From positions 42,244 to 106,243 of the forward strand of contig NZ_JPWA01000016.1 in NCBI RefSeq assembly GCF_003326475.1: a stretch of 64,000 nt of DNA. Reading direction: 5' to 3'. The position numbers were made by a program, and so were the translations under genes. The DNA comes from Thalassospira xianhensis MCCC 1A02616. Lineage in GTDB: Bacteria > Pseudomonadota > Alphaproteobacteria > Rhodospirillales > Thalassospiraceae. The notes beneath the pieces are model-generated. The model saw nothing but the letters and a program-made list of their open reading frames with translations, was not told the DNA's origin and did no database searches. This document shows, in pieces, positions 17,232-26,555 of the stretch; position 1 is the first letter of the stretch; the number at the start of each line of letters is the position of its first letter.

Positions 17232-18359
17232 ATGTTTGGACACCCGTCGTTTAATAACAGCACGCAGGGACGCTCCGCCGATTTGCTGGCAACGTCCCGT
17301 CGTGTTGCGGCCGCCGACATTCAGCCCGACACAAGGCAAAACCGCCCATCCCCCGGACAGGATACCGTGCGCGAGGGACGCCGCATCATCGATCAGATCG
17401 ATGAAAGCCTGCGGATCAATTTGCGTCTTGATGAAACACTCGGCGATGGCGCCTTTTCCAACCCTGTTTCCCCAACGGCAATTGAAAAACTGACCGGTGC
17501 GGTCGGCGCCACCCTTGGCAATGCCGCAACAAAAATGAACCGCGATGCCTTCATCATGCTGGCGATGCTGGGCATTCCCCCGGCCGAGGCCCGTGAAATG
17601 GCCGATGCCCTGACCAAGGGGCTTGAGGGTGATATGGCCGCCGCTGCCGGTATTGATGGCAGCCCCGCCGCCATGGCGCGCGATTTTGGTCTGGCACTGG
17701 CCAATGGTTTTGCAAAGCGCGGCAGCAGTGCTGCCTTTTCGATGGTATCGCAAAGTATTCGTATCGATATGAAACAGATCGAAGCCCGCTTTTCCGACGC
17801 CCTTGGCAGCGGCAGCATCTCGATCAGCGAATTTCACGCCCGCGTCGAACAGATCCGCGTTGAAATCATCGGCATTACCCAGCAGGACCCGCTGATCCTT
17901 GATCTTGACGGCAACGGGATCGACATCACCAGCCTTGAAAACGGCAGGATATTTGACATCAATGGTGATGGCACGCAGGACCGCACCGCATGGGTGACCG
18001 GTAATGACGCGCTGCTTGCACTGGATCGCAACCATGACGGCATCATCAATGATGGCACCGAATTGTTCGGCGATCAGAATGGAGCAAAAGACGGCTTTAC
18101 CGAACTTGCCAAATATGACGGCAACAGGGATGGCCGGATCGACAGCAACGATGACGTCTTTTCATCTCTGGTTCTTCTGCGCGCTGATGGCTCGACCACC
18201 AATCTAACCGATGCCGGCATTTCCGCGATTGATCTGACCTTCATCACCCCGCTGGATCAGAAACTGGTCGGTGGTGTTCTGGCGGCAAGTGCCGGTTTTG
18301 AACGTGATGACGGCAGCACCGGCACCGTCGGCGAAGTCTTTTTTGACGTTCGCGCCTAG
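17232..18359 (+). CDS. Calcium-binding protein with FrpC-like self-processing module
   Basis: A 375-residue protein. Residues 1-215 are of unknown fold. From residue 219 it carries a module starting at Asp219-Pro220 and reading DPLILDLDGNGIDI, then FDINGDGTQD, ALDRNHDGIINDGTELFGD, KDGFTELAKYDGNRDGRID. These are several EF-hand-like DxDGxG loops in the order seen in the FrpC self-processing module of Neisseria and related RTX proteins. In FrpC, calcium triggers cleavage of this Asp-Pro bond, and the new aspartyl end can link to a lysine. Here the module ends the protein and no RTX nonapeptides follow. GGAGG lies seven bases before the ATG. Calcium binding is well supported; self-cleavage is an inference from motif order. 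Confidence 0.82.
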   Translation: MFGHPSFNNSTQGRSADLLATSRRVAAADIQPDTRQNRPSPGQDTVREGRRIIDQIDESLRINLRLDETLGDGAFSNPVSPTAIEKLTGAVGATLGNAATKMNRDAFIMLAMLGIPPAEAREMADALTKGLEGDMAAAAGIDGSPAAMARDFGLALANGFAKRGSSAAFSMVSQSIRIDMKQIEARFSDALGSGSISISEFHARVEQIRVEIIGITQQDPLILDLDGNGIDITSLENGRIFDINGDGTQDRTAWVTGNDALLALDRNHDGIINDGTELFGDQNGAKDGFTELAKYDGNRDGRIDSNDDVFSSLVLLRADGSTTNLTDAGISAIDLTFITPLDQKLVGGVLAASAGFERDDGSTGTVGEVFFDVRA

Positions 18360-18483
18360 CCGTGACATCCCGATTTGTGCCGCAACCGGCAGCGAAGGGC
18401 CTGAAAATCCCCTACCCGGTGCGATTATGTTTTCCGCGCTACATCAGCATTTCACATTTTAGCCAGATTGCTTTGAAAAAACC

Positions 18484-18514
18484 GTGACACCCGAGGGGAA
18501 CCCTTGTGTGTCAC
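18484..18514 (+). promoter_or_regulatory. Compound hairpin in the leader of the parvulin gene
   Basis: Outer arms GTGACAC/GTGTCAC enclose inner arms AGGG/CCCT around GAA. It lies 71 bases before the ATG and has no T-run, so it is more likely a leader structure or binding site than a terminator. The rest of 18360-18585 shows nothing else. Confidence 0.4.
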
Positions 18515-18585
18515 GAACGGATGTGATTTATCCGTGGGGTGAGGCATGGGGAAAAATCCCCCTAAAATGAAAGTCTGGAGAAAAT

Positions 18586-19440
18586 ATGCTGCGCAAAACC
18601 CTACTCGCTGCGTCACTTGCGACCGTTATGTTTGCAAGCCCGGTTATGGCACAGGACGCTGCACCGGCCGAAGACCAGGTTCTTGCAACCGTCAATGGCG
18701 AGGAAATCCTGGAATCCGAAGTGCGCGCGACGCAACAGGGCCTGCCCCAACAGTATCGCCAGCTCCCGTTTGAAATGCTCAAGCCGATGCTTGTCGACCG
18801 TGAAATCAATCAGCGCCTGCTGATGCTTGCCGGTCAGGACGCAGGTCTTGCCGACGACGAAGAGGTCAAGAAGCAACTCGCCGCCCTTGAACGCCGCCTC
18901 GTCGCCGAAACCTATCTTGAGCGCGCAATCGCCGAAAAAGTTACCGACGACGCGATCAAAGCCCATTACGACGAATTCATCAAAACCAACGAGCCAGAGC
19001 CGCAGGTTCACGCGCGTCACATCCTTCTGGAAAACGAAGAAGACGCCAAAGCCGTGATTGCCGAGCTCGATGACGGTGCCGATTTCGTCGAACTCGCCAA
19101 AGAAAAATCAACCGGCCCGTCAGGTCCGAATGGTGGTGATCTTGGTTTCTTCAACAAGGGCGACATGGTCGCACCGTTCGCCGAAGCTGCCTTCTCGATG
19201 GAGCCGGGCACCTATAGCAAGGAACCGGTTCAGACCCAGTTCGGCTGGCACGTGATCCTGGTTGAAGAGAAAAAGGAAGGCGAACAGCCAAGCCTTGAAG
19301 AAATTCGTCCGCAGATGGAAGCCGAAGTGACCCAGCAGGCCGTTCAGGACCTGATTGAAGAACTCCGATCCGATGCCGAGGTGGTGAACAACACCGAAAC
19401 CCCGGCCGCCGACGACAGCGCAGAAACCCCGAAAAACTAA
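18586..19440 (+). CDS. Periplasmic peptidyl-prolyl cis-trans isomerase (parvulin type)
   Basis: A 284-residue secreted foldase. The signal peptide is MLRKTLLAASLATVMFASPV with cleavage after VMA (about residue 22). A SurA/PrsA-type N-terminal helical chaperone region follows (VNGEEILESEVRATQQGLP, then LVDREINQRLLM). The rotamase domain spans about residues 138-230 with HARHILLENEEDA, GGDLGFFNKGDMVAPFAEAAF and TQFGWHVILVEE, all typical parvulin blocks. The C-terminal tail is polar and Thr/Pro-rich. GGAG lies before the ATG. The position between secA and argJ is the usual alphaproteobacterial arrangement. It should help outer membrane and secreted proteins fold after Sec export. Confidence 0.92.
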   Translation: MLRKTLLAASLATVMFASPVMAQDAAPAEDQVLATVNGEEILESEVRATQQGLPQQYRQLPFEMLKPMLVDREINQRLLMLAGQDAGLADDEEVKKQLAALERRLVAETYLERAIAEKVTDDAIKAHYDEFIKTNEPEPQVHARHILLENEEDAKAVIAELDDGADFVELAKEKSTGPSGPNGGDLGFFNKGDMVAPFAEAAFSMEPGTYSKEPVQTQFGWHVILVEEKKEGEQPSLEEIRPQMEAEVTQQAVQDLIEELRSDAEVVNNTETPAADDSAETPKN

Positions 19441-19478
19441 GCCCCACGGCTTAATCGGTTTCAAAAGCTGAGATCCAG

Positions 19479-19514
19479 AACGGGGTGAGCCATCGGGCTT
19501 CACCCCGTTTTTTT
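19479..19514 (+). terminator. Rho-independent terminator after the parvulin gene
   Basis: The stem AACGGGGTGA/TCACCCCGTT with an 11-base loop is followed by a run of seven T. It separates the parvulin gene from argJ. Confidence 0.87.
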
Positions 19515-19587
19515 GTCATCCACCCGTGCCAAATGCGCTACCTTTGAATTAATGGCTTGGTTACGTTCAACGAAGGAAATTGAACAG

Positions 19588-20817
19588 ATGGTTGCGACTT
19601 CGCTTTCTCCGCTGGCTCCGGCCGGTTTTCCCGATCTTCCGGCAATTTCCGGTGTCAAACTGCATACCGTAACCCTTGGCATCCGATACAAGGGCCGCCC
19701 CGATGTCCTTCTGGCCGAACTGGAACCGGGCACACAGGTTGCGGGTGTCTTCACCACCTCGACCACGGCATCGGCCGCGGTTCGCTGGGGACGCGAGGCG
19801 CTTAAAGGCGGCACCGGTCGGGCATTCTTTGTCAATGCCGGTAACTCGGTTGCCTTCACCGGCAAGGCGGGCGAAAAATTCGTCGCCGATAAAGTCGAAG
19901 CCGCCGCAAAGGCACTGGGTTGCGACAAAACCGAAATCTTTACCGCATCGACCGGTGTGATCGGGGAGCCGACCACCGCAAACCGCATCACCGATGCCCT
20001 GCCCGATCTTCTGGCAAATGACGCTGGCTGGCTTGATGCCGCCAAGGCCATCATGACCACCGACACCTTCCCCAAGGGCGCATCGGCCACCGCCACCATC
20101 CACGGCGCCAAAGTCACGATTGCCGGTTTTGCCAAGGGTTCAGGCATGATCGAACCGAACATGGCCACCATGCTGGGATTCATCTTTACCGATGCGGCTG
20201 TCCCCCATTCCGTGCTTCAGGCGCTGCTGGCTGATTGCACCAACCGTTCTTTCAATGCGATTACAGTCGATAGCGATACCTCAACATCCGATACCGTCCT
20301 TCTGGCGGCAACCGGCAAGGCCGGCAATGCTGCCGTCACCGGTATTGATGATCCGGCACTGGCCGGTTTCAAAACCGCCCTTGAAGACGTGATGCGTGAT
20401 CTGGCCCATCAGGTGGTCCGCGACGGCGAAGGAGCTTCGAAATTCATAACCGTCAATGTCACCGGCGCCATCAGCGAAAAAGAAGCCAAAATCACCGCCA
20501 AGGCGATTGCGAACTCTCCGCTGGTCAAAACCGCGATTGCCGGTGAAGACGCCAACTGGGGCCGTATCGTCATGGCAGTCGGCAAGTGCGGCGTTCAGGC
20601 CGACCCGAACAAGCTGACCGTTTCCATCGGTGGCATTGTTCTGGCGAAAAACGGCGAACGCGTTGCCGATTATGACGAAGCCCCGGTCGCAGCCCACATC
20701 AAGGGCCAGTATATCGACATCGATGTCGATCTTGGCTTTGGAGATGGCAAGGCCACCGTCTGGACCTGCGATCTGACGCATGGCTATATCTCGATCAATG
20801 CCGATTATCGTAGCTGA
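19588..20817 (+). CDS. argJ: Bifunctional ornithine acetyltransferase / N-acetylglutamate synthase
   Basis: ArgJ recycles the acetyl group in arginine synthesis, moving it from N-acetylornithine to glutamate; many forms also use acetyl-CoA. The precursor cuts itself before a conserved threonine, seen here in [16 protein letters not shown] as Thr194, which becomes the nucleophile of the beta chain. Other family blocks are [15 protein letters not shown] near the N-terminus, [18 protein letters not shown] and GEDANWGRI. The start is the ATG at 19588 with AGGA at ten bases; the frame is open further upstream into the previous terminator, which cannot be coding. The length of 409 residues is normal. 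Confidence 0.96.
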   Translation: MVATSLSPLAPAGFPDLPAISGVKLHTVTLGIRYKGRPDVLLAELEPGTQVAGVFTTSTTASAAVRWGREALKGGTGRAFFVNAGNSVAFTGKAGEKFVADKVEAAAKALGCDKTEIFTASTGVIGEPTTANRITDALPDLLANDAGWLDAAKAIMTTDTFPKGASATATIHGAKVTIAGFAKGSGMIEPNMATMLGFIFTDAAVPHSVLQALLADCTNRSFNAITVDSDTSTSDTVLLAATGKAGNAAVTGIDDPALAGFKTALEDVMRDLAHQVVRDGEGASKFITVNVTGAISEKEAKITAKAIANSPLVKTAIAGEDANWGRIVMAVGKCGVQADPNKLTVSIGGIVLAKNGERVADYDEAPVAAHIKGQYIDIDVDLGFGDGKATVWTCDLTHGYISINADYRS

Positions 20818-20842
20818 CTGATCCTAGCAACCTGAATAAATC

Positions 20843-20870
20843 AAAGCCGCCTTCAATCGAAGGCGGCTTT
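20843..20870. terminator. Bidirectional terminator between argJ and the pentapeptide gene
   Basis: Perfect 11-bp arms AAAGCCGCCTT/AAGGCGGCTTT with a six-base loop lie between the two convergent genes. Confidence 0.85.
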
Positions 20871-20897
20871 CTGCTGTCGGGGGCACGCCGGTTCGGT

Positions 20898-22169
20898 TCA
20901 GGAATGGTCGGGCAAATGCCCGCTCAGGATCGCCCCCACATTCGCCCCCTCGAAATCAACGCTGCCCAGATCGGTATCACCAAACGCAACGCCCGAAATA
21001 TTGGTGCGGATCATTTTGACATCGACCATTTTCGGATTGGTGAAGATCGCATTGCGAATATCGGCCTTGGAAAAATCCGCCCCGCTCAGATCGGCATGCC
21101 ACGTCACCCCGGTTTTGTGGCCCTGGCCGTCACGCTGCTCGACCGCGCCAAAGCGTGCCCCCTGGAAAATTGCCTTCTGGCAGTTTGCCCCGTTCAATCG
21201 TGCCCCGTTCAGGGTCGCACTGTTAAGCTTCGCAAGCTTGAGGTCCGCCCCGCGCAAAGAGGCCATGGCAAGAATGGTATCGATAAACAATGCCCCGCGC
21301 AGGACGCAATTGTCAAAACAGGCGGCCGAAAGGTCCAGCCCCGAAAAATCCATCCCCGAAAGATCACGCCCCGTCGCGTTAAGCGGCTTGCCCTGCTGGC
21401 CGCCGCTCGAAAGCCATTCACTATGCGCATTCACCAGATCGCGAATATCATCGGGCAGGGGTGCAACCACCTTGCTGCCAAGACTGTTGGCGATATTGGC
21501 CTGCGAAAGATCCACACCGTTCAGGTCGACATTTCGAAGATTAGCCCCGCTTAAATCCGTTCCCGAAAGCACCGCATTCTGAAGCTTCGCCCCCTTGAGG
21601 TTGGCGTTCTTCATCTTGGCACCCGAAAGATTGCAACCCGATAAATCCGCCCCGGCAAGGTTCACGGCAAACATGTTGGCATCGCTGAGGTCGGAATCCA
21701 TCAGGTTCGAACCCGACATATTGGCTTCCGCCAGATTGGCCCCCACAAGCATCGATCCTTCCATATCCGCATTGGCAAGATCGGTGGCCCGTTTGACCCG
21801 GCGTTCGCGCCCGGAATCCATCACGATCATCACACCGGATCGAAGATCGGCCCCCTTGAGATTGGCATTGCGCAACTTGGCACGTGCCATGTTGGCGCCG
21901 CGCAAATCGGCCCGCACAAAGCTTGACCCTTCAAGATCGGCTTCAACAAAATTGGTCCCGAAAAGATCGCAAAAATTGAAACTGACATCCTTGATCACGG
22001 CCTGGATAAAGTTTGATCCCGGCATGACCGCGTCTTCAAGGCTGATCTTGCTCATCTTGATGCGCGAAAGGTTCCCGTTGCGAAGCTGCATGCGCTTGCC
22101 GCCAGGTTGTTTCAATACATATCGCTGATGCTTTTTGATCGCTTCAATCAGCTCTGTACGTGAAACCAT
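20898..22169 (-). CDS. Pentapeptide-repeat protein
   Basis: A 423-residue soluble protein. After a 30-residue basic N-terminus it consists of A(D/N)LXX-type pentapeptides in two long stretches: about residues 35-220 (for example ADLRGANMARAKLRNANLKG, then ADLSGCNLSGAKMKNANLKG) and about 255-410. A non-repeat spacer of about 40 residues between them contains APLPDDIRDLVNAHSEWL and probably breaks the beta helix into two. Such right-handed quadrilateral helices are seen in DNA-mimic proteins of the Qnr/MfpA type, but most have no known role and this one lacks features that would name it. No signal peptide is visible. GGGGAG lies before the ATG. Confidence 0.9.
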   Translation of the reverse strand: MVSRTELIEAIKKHQRYVLKQPGGKRMQLRNGNLSRIKMSKISLEDAVMPGSNFIQAVIKDVSFNFCDLFGTNFVEADLEGSSFVRADLRGANMARAKLRNANLKGADLRSGVMIVMDSGRERRVKRATDLANADMEGSMLVGANLAEANMSGSNLMDSDLSDANMFAVNLAGADLSGCNLSGAKMKNANLKGAKLQNAVLSGTDLSGANLRNVDLNGVDLSQANIANSLGSKVVAPLPDDIRDLVNAHSEWLSSGGQQGKPLNATGRDLSGMDFSGLDLSAACFDNCVLRGALFIDTILAMASLRGADLKLAKLNSATLNGARLNGANCQKAIFQGARFGAVEQRDGQGHKTGVTWHADLSGADFSKADIRNAIFTNPKMVDVKMIRTNISGVAFGDTDLGSVDFEGANVGAILSGHLPDHS

Positions 22170-22599
22170 TTTCTAGGATCGATCTCCCCGATGATCTTCT
22201 GGCCCGGAACAATTTTGGAATGGTTACAGCATTATGATAGCCCGGCTTCATGCATAATTTTCTGACACAATATGACATCTTGGCATTTTCAAACCGCTTT
22301 CCAACCGGTTTACGCGATAAATCGGACCACAGGCCGGATCATCCTCACGAATACACCGGCATCCGATGCCGATCAGGTGGATACCTCCTGCGTCCCCTGC
22401 CAGATTGATGTCTGGGATTCCTGCAACAGCCTGTTGCACGCCGCCACGCCCCGGAAAATGCACCGACCTATCTACAGCGTGTAAAAATTTCTGCTCACAA
22501 CTTTAATTAATTGCACCCCGATACCTTTGATACGACGCATGAAATCACCAAATATATCGGTAACAACAAACGCGCCACTCGTTGCATGGACCCCGATTT
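22170..22599. other. Intergenic region without a supported gene
   Basis: This 430-base divergent region separates the pentapeptide gene from the signalling operon. Short open frames on both strands overlap each other, lack ribosome-binding sites and have odd composition. The last 100 bases are AT-rich and probably hold the operon promoter, but I cannot name boxes with confidence. Confidence 0.6.
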
Positions 22600-23820
22600 A
22601 TGAACCAGATTCTGTTCGTTGACGATGACGAGAACATCCTGCACGGCCTGCGCAGGCGCTTGCGCGGCATGCGACCTGACTGGGAAATGGTCTTTGCAAC
22701 GAGTGCCGCCGAAGCATTGGAACTTTCCAAAAGCATGCAGATCGATGTCATCGTATCGGACATGCGCATGCCCGGTATGGATGGGGCCACACTGCTTGGC
22801 ACCCTGCAAAAAACACACCCGCATGCCACGCGCATCATCCTGTCGGGTTTTGCCGAAGAAGAAGCCGTCCTCAGGACGGTCGGCCCGGCCCATCAATATC
22901 TGGCCAAGCCGTGCGAGGACTCGCTTCTGATCGAAACCATCGAAAATGCACTGGACCTCCGCAGCCTGCTGTCCCGTCCGGAATTGCGTTCGCTGGTTGC
23001 CAGTATCGATACGCTAAGCTCCCCGCCCGATACCTATCTTCGGCTGGTCAAGGCTCTTGAAGACCCGAAAATCTCGCAGGAACAGATCACCCAGATCGTT
23101 TCATCGGATATCGCGCTGACCGCCGAAGTCCTGAAACTAACCAACTCTGCATATTTCGCCATCGCCCAGAAAATAAGCTCCGTTTCCCACGCCGTTCGGA
23201 TGATCGGTACCGAAACGCTCAAGGCCCTGGCACTTTTCGTTGGTATTTTTCGCGGCTTTGACGGCCCCAAAAGCGAAGCCGCCAATCTGCTGCGTCTTTG
23301 CCATCGCAGCCAGCAGATCGGCGTTACGGCCGCCCTGATTGCCGAATATGAAAAGCTGCCGCGCGCTATTTGCCAGGCCGTCCCCTCGACCGGAATGCTC
23401 AGCCACGTCGGCAGTCTCATCCTGTATGCCAACCGTAATGCCGAAATGGCAAAGGTGATTGAAAGGGTGGAAACCGACCATGTTCCGATCGAACAGGCCG
23501 AAATTGAACAGTTCGGCGCAGGTCATCCGGAAATCGGTGCCTATCTTCTGGGATTGTGGGGTTTCCCCGCCCCCGTGGTACAGGCGGTTGCCTATCACCA
23601 CCGCCCGATGGATACGCCCCATCGCGAAATGAATGTCCTGACCGCGATCTATGTCGCCCAGGACCTCACACGGCAGGTTGCCGCCGAGGAAGCAGGCAAG
23701 AAAATCGAAAGTCATATCGACATGGATTATCTTGCGGGTATCGGCAAAGCCGACCAGCTTGATGAATGGTACAAGATCGCACGCGTTGTAGCCGACAAAT
23801 ATAAAACCCTGACCCAGTAA
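22600..23820 (+). CDS. Response regulator with HDOD output domain
   Basis: A 406-residue cytoplasmic signalling protein. Residues 1-120 are a receiver domain with acidic pocket FVDDDE, phosphorylation site Asp54 (IVSDMRMPGMDG), switch residue in ILSGF and Lys103 in LAKPCED. Residues about 140-400 are an HDOD domain (SSPPDTYLRLVKALEDPK, SSDIALTAEVLKLTNSAYF, YHHRP), a non-catalytic relative of HD domains that usually works as a protein scaffold in chemotaxis, motility or stress signalling. The start is ATG 22600, which gives the normal receiver N-terminus; a TTG at 22582 is also in frame. It is the first gene of an operon, 12 bases before the second. Confidence 0.92.
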   Translation: MNQILFVDDDENILHGLRRRLRGMRPDWEMVFATSAAEALELSKSMQIDVIVSDMRMPGMDGATLLGTLQKTHPHATRIILSGFAEEEAVLRTVGPAHQYLAKPCEDSLLIETIENALDLRSLLSRPELRSLVASIDTLSSPPDTYLRLVKALEDPKISQEQITQIVSSDIALTAEVLKLTNSAYFAIAQKISSVSHAVRMIGTETLKALALFVGIFRGFDGPKSEAANLLRLCHRSQQIGVTAALIAEYEKLPRAICQAVPSTGMLSHVGSLILYANRNAEMAKVIERVETDHVPIEQAEIEQFGAGHPEIGAYLLGLWGFPAPVVQAVAYHHRPMDTPHREMNVLTAIYVAQDLTRQVAAEEAGKKIESHIDMDYLAGIGKADQLDEWYKIARVVADKYKTLTQ

Positions 23821-23832
23821 AGACCCGCGGCC

Positions 23833-25026
23833 ATGGAAAAAAGCAAAGTCCTATTCGTCGACGATGACAGAAACCTGCTTCACGCCCTGCAGCGCAAAAT
23901 GCGCCGCAAGTTCGATTTCGAAATTGCAATCGGTGGCGAGGAAGCCCTGCGTATCCTGATGGAAGACGGTCCCTTTGCCGTCTGCATTGCCGACATGCGC
24001 ATGCCCGGTATGGATGGCGTCAAACTTCTGACCGAAATCGGCCGCGTCAGCCCCGATACGGTCCGCATGATGCTGACCGGAAATGCCGATCAGCACACCG
24101 CTGTCGAAGCCATCAATCGCGGCCAGATTTTCCGGTTCTTCAGCAAACCCTGCGATGACGAGGTGCTCGAACAGGGGATCAATGATGCCATTCGCCAGCA
24201 TCAACTGATCACCGCAGAACGCAATCTGCTTGAACAGACACTGGCAGGCAGCGTCAAGGTTCTGACCGATGTCCTGGCACAGCTTAACCCCCTGATATTC
24301 GGGCGTTCGATGCGGGTAAAATCTTGGTGCGACTTGATTGCGCGCGATATCGGCTATCCCCAGCCGTGGGAACTTGGTCTTGCGGCCCTGCTTGCGCCGA
24401 TTGGCATGGTGTCCCTGCCACCCGATACCCTTGCCCGTCTGGCCATGGGCAAGGTTCTGCAACCGCTGGAACGCGATCTTTTGAAACGCACTCCCGAAGT
24501 GGGCAAACAGCTAATCGCCAATATTCCGCGCCTGAATCATATCGGTGAAATTGTTTACCTGCAGTTCAAGAACTTCGACGGGTCGGGCTTCCCGGTCGGA
24601 GACAATCCCAAGGGCAAGGATATCCCGCTTGGCGCGCGCGTGCTGCGCATCCTCAATGATCTTGCCGAACTCAGCACCAGCGACATGCCACTCGCCCAGA
24701 ATTTCGATGAATTGCGGGAACACCCGCACCGCTATGACCCCGAACTTCTGGGTCAGATATCCGACCTTCTTGCTATTGTTGACGATTCCTATGACATCGA
24801 AACCCACCCCAAAGGACGTGAACAGGATGTCTTTCTCAAGTCGCTGCGGGTACACGACTTTCTGATGACGGACATCGAAACCGTCGAAGGCCACATCCTG
24901 CTGACCCACGGCAATCATGTTTCCGAAGTCCAGTTGCAACGCCTGCGCGTATTCCAGCAGATCCACAAGTTTCGTGAACCGATCCGTATTCGCCGGGGCG
25001 GCTCCCGCCCTTCGACCAATGACTGA
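23833..25026 (+). CDS. Response regulator with degenerate HD-GYP domain
   Basis: A 397-residue protein. The receiver domain (1-125) is complete, with VDDD, Asp54 in IADMRMPGMDG, MLTGN and Lys105 in FSKPC. The output domain from about residue 140 follows the HD-GYP layout (LEQTLAGSVKVLTDVLAQLN, GRSMRVKSWCDLIARDIG, LAALLAPIGMVSLPP, NFDGSGFPVG, KDIPLGARVLRI), but the catalytic residues are gone: the first metal His is Arg158 (GRS for GHS), the HD pair of LLHDIGK is Ala188-Pro189, and GYP is GFP. It therefore should not hydrolyse cyclic di-GMP and may bind a ligand or partner instead. It lies 12 bases after the HDOD gene and 17 before the kinase. Confidence 0.88.
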   Translation: MEKSKVLFVDDDRNLLHALQRKMRRKFDFEIAIGGEEALRILMEDGPFAVCIADMRMPGMDGVKLLTEIGRVSPDTVRMMLTGNADQHTAVEAINRGQIFRFFSKPCDDEVLEQGINDAIRQHQLITAERNLLEQTLAGSVKVLTDVLAQLNPLIFGRSMRVKSWCDLIARDIGYPQPWELGLAALLAPIGMVSLPPDTLARLAMGKVLQPLERDLLKRTPEVGKQLIANIPRLNHIGEIVYLQFKNFDGSGFPVGDNPKGKDIPLGARVLRILNDLAELSTSDMPLAQNFDELREHPHRYDPELLGQISDLLAIVDDSYDIETHPKGREQDVFLKSLRVHDFLMTDIETVEGHILLTHGNHVSEVQLQRLRVFQQIHKFREPIRIRRGGSRPSTND

Positions 25027-25043
25027 ATAACGGAAGTGCTGGC

Positions 25044-26474
25044 ATGACAGACAAGCGGCACAATGACGAACATCTCAAGGTCATTCACCCCACCAGTGAC
25101 TCGGCGGGGACCGACGATCTTCTTGATGCCATCAATCAGCTTGATGTCAGCCCCGAAGCTCTCAAGCAAATCCATGCCCTTCTGAACGAACAGAAAAAAC
25201 GTGAAACCGAATCAAATCAGCGGCTGAAAACCATCCTGAACAGCGTGGTCGAAGGCATTCTGGTCATCGATGGCGCGGGAATGATCTGTGACTGCAATGA
25301 GTCCGCCCTGAACCTTTTGCGCGGCTCAATGAAGGATATGCTGGGCCTGTCGGTTGACGCCCTTTTTGTCGACCGCAAATCAACGGTGCGCCACAAACTG
25401 CTGAACCGTTGCATCAATATCAGCAGCGGCACACTGCGCTATGACTATACCGAAACGATGGGCCAGCGCCTTGATGGCGATACCTTCCCGATGGAAATCA
25501 CCGTAAGCCCCGCCAATTTCACCGGCGAAATGAGCTACCTTTACATTTTCCGCGATATCACGCGCCGCAAACAGGCCGAAGAATCGCAACAAAAACTCGA
25601 AGGCGAACTGCGCGAAGCCTTGAAGCTCGAAGCCATCGGCCATCTGGCTGGCGGGATCGCGCATGAAATCAACACGCCCAGCCAGTATATCCGCGACAAC
25701 CTGAAATTCCTCAATGACGGCTACGGGGCCCTGTCACGTATTCTGGGTCTTGCCTTGCAAGCACTCTGGCAGAATCGCGACAAACTGCCTGAAAACACCT
25801 TCAACAATTTTGCCCGCAAAATGCGCGATGCCGATCTGGAATTCCTGCTCGATGAAATCCCGCACGCAACCCAGCAGTCGCTTGATGGCATCAATCAGGT
25901 TGCGCGTATCGTCCTGTCGATGAAGGAATTTTCCCATCCGGGCGGAGCGGAAAAAACCGCGACCGATATCAACCGGGTCCTGTCAAACGTCACCGTCATA
26001 TCGCGCAATGAATGGAAACATTACGCGCAGCTCGTCGAAAATTACGAACCGGAACTGCCGCATATCCCGTGCCACATCAACGAAATCAATCAGGTGTTTC
26101 TCAACCTGATCGTCAATGCCGCGCAGGCAATCGACGCCGCCGGGCGGTCCCCCGAAGAAGGCGAAATCAAAATCAAAACCACCTTCCTTGATGACAGTGT
26201 CCTGATCAGTATTTCCGATAACGGCACGGGCATTGCCAAGGAAAACAGATCAAAAATCTTCAACCCGTTCTTCACCACCAAGGAAGTCGGCAAAGGCACC
26301 GGTCAGGGCCTCGCCATCACCCATGACATCGTTCAGATCAAGCATGGCGGGCGCATCTGGTTTGAAACCGAAATGGGCAAAGGCACAACCTTCCACGTCC
26401 TCCTCCCGGCCGAGGATCGGACAGGCAAACCTGACACAGTCAAAAAGCCGACAGATAAAAAGAAAACCGCCTAG
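25044..26474 (+). CDS. PAS-domain sensor histidine kinase (soluble)
   Basis: A 476-residue kinase without transmembrane segments. Residues about 40-70 form a short coiled coil (LNEQKKRETESNQRLKTIL). A PAS domain follows (NSVVEGILVIDGAGMICDCN to YIFRDITRRKQAE, about 66-178). The dimerisation helix carries His207 in GGIAHEINTPSQYI, and the ATPase domain has NLIVNAAQAI, DNGTGI and GKGTGQGLAI. The H-box with AHEINTP and a long helical insertion after it is the HWE-unrelated HisKA type often seen with HDOD and HD-GYP partners. It is the third gene of the operon and the likely phosphate donor for both receivers. The C-terminus is a basic tail. Confidence 0.92.
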   Translation: MTDKRHNDEHLKVIHPTSDSAGTDDLLDAINQLDVSPEALKQIHALLNEQKKRETESNQRLKTILNSVVEGILVIDGAGMICDCNESALNLLRGSMKDMLGLSVDALFVDRKSTVRHKLLNRCINISSGTLRYDYTETMGQRLDGDTFPMEITVSPANFTGEMSYLYIFRDITRRKQAEESQQKLEGELREALKLEAIGHLAGGIAHEINTPSQYIRDNLKFLNDGYGALSRILGLALQALWQNRDKLPENTFNNFARKMRDADLEFLLDEIPHATQQSLDGINQVARIVLSMKEFSHPGGAEKTATDINRVLSNVTVISRNEWKHYAQLVENYEPELPHIPCHINEINQVFLNLIVNAAQAIDAAGRSPEEGEIKIKTTFLDDSVLISISDNGTGIAKENRSKIFNPFFTTKEVGKGTGQGLAITHDIVQIKHGGRIWFETEMGKGTTFHVLLPAEDRTGKPDTVKKPTDKKKTA

Positions 26475-26499
26475 GTTTATCTGCCATCAAAGCAACGGA

Positions 26500-26535
26500 G
26501 TTGGCCGGGGAAATGAAGATGTTTCGCCGGCCAAC
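26500..26535. terminator. Hairpin between the kinase gene and the convergent secreted-protein gene
   Basis: Perfect nine-base arms GTTGGCCGG and CCGGCCAAC with an 18-base loop lie between convergent stops. There is no T-run, so a terminator role is likely by position but not certain. Confidence 0.4.
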
Positions 26536-26555
26536 CGATTAAGCCCAAGCGTGTT

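Noticed and set aside
22272..22484. A 70-codon frame in the gap before the signalling operon
   Set aside because: No ribosome-binding site, overlapping frame on the other strand, and no recognisable sequence.
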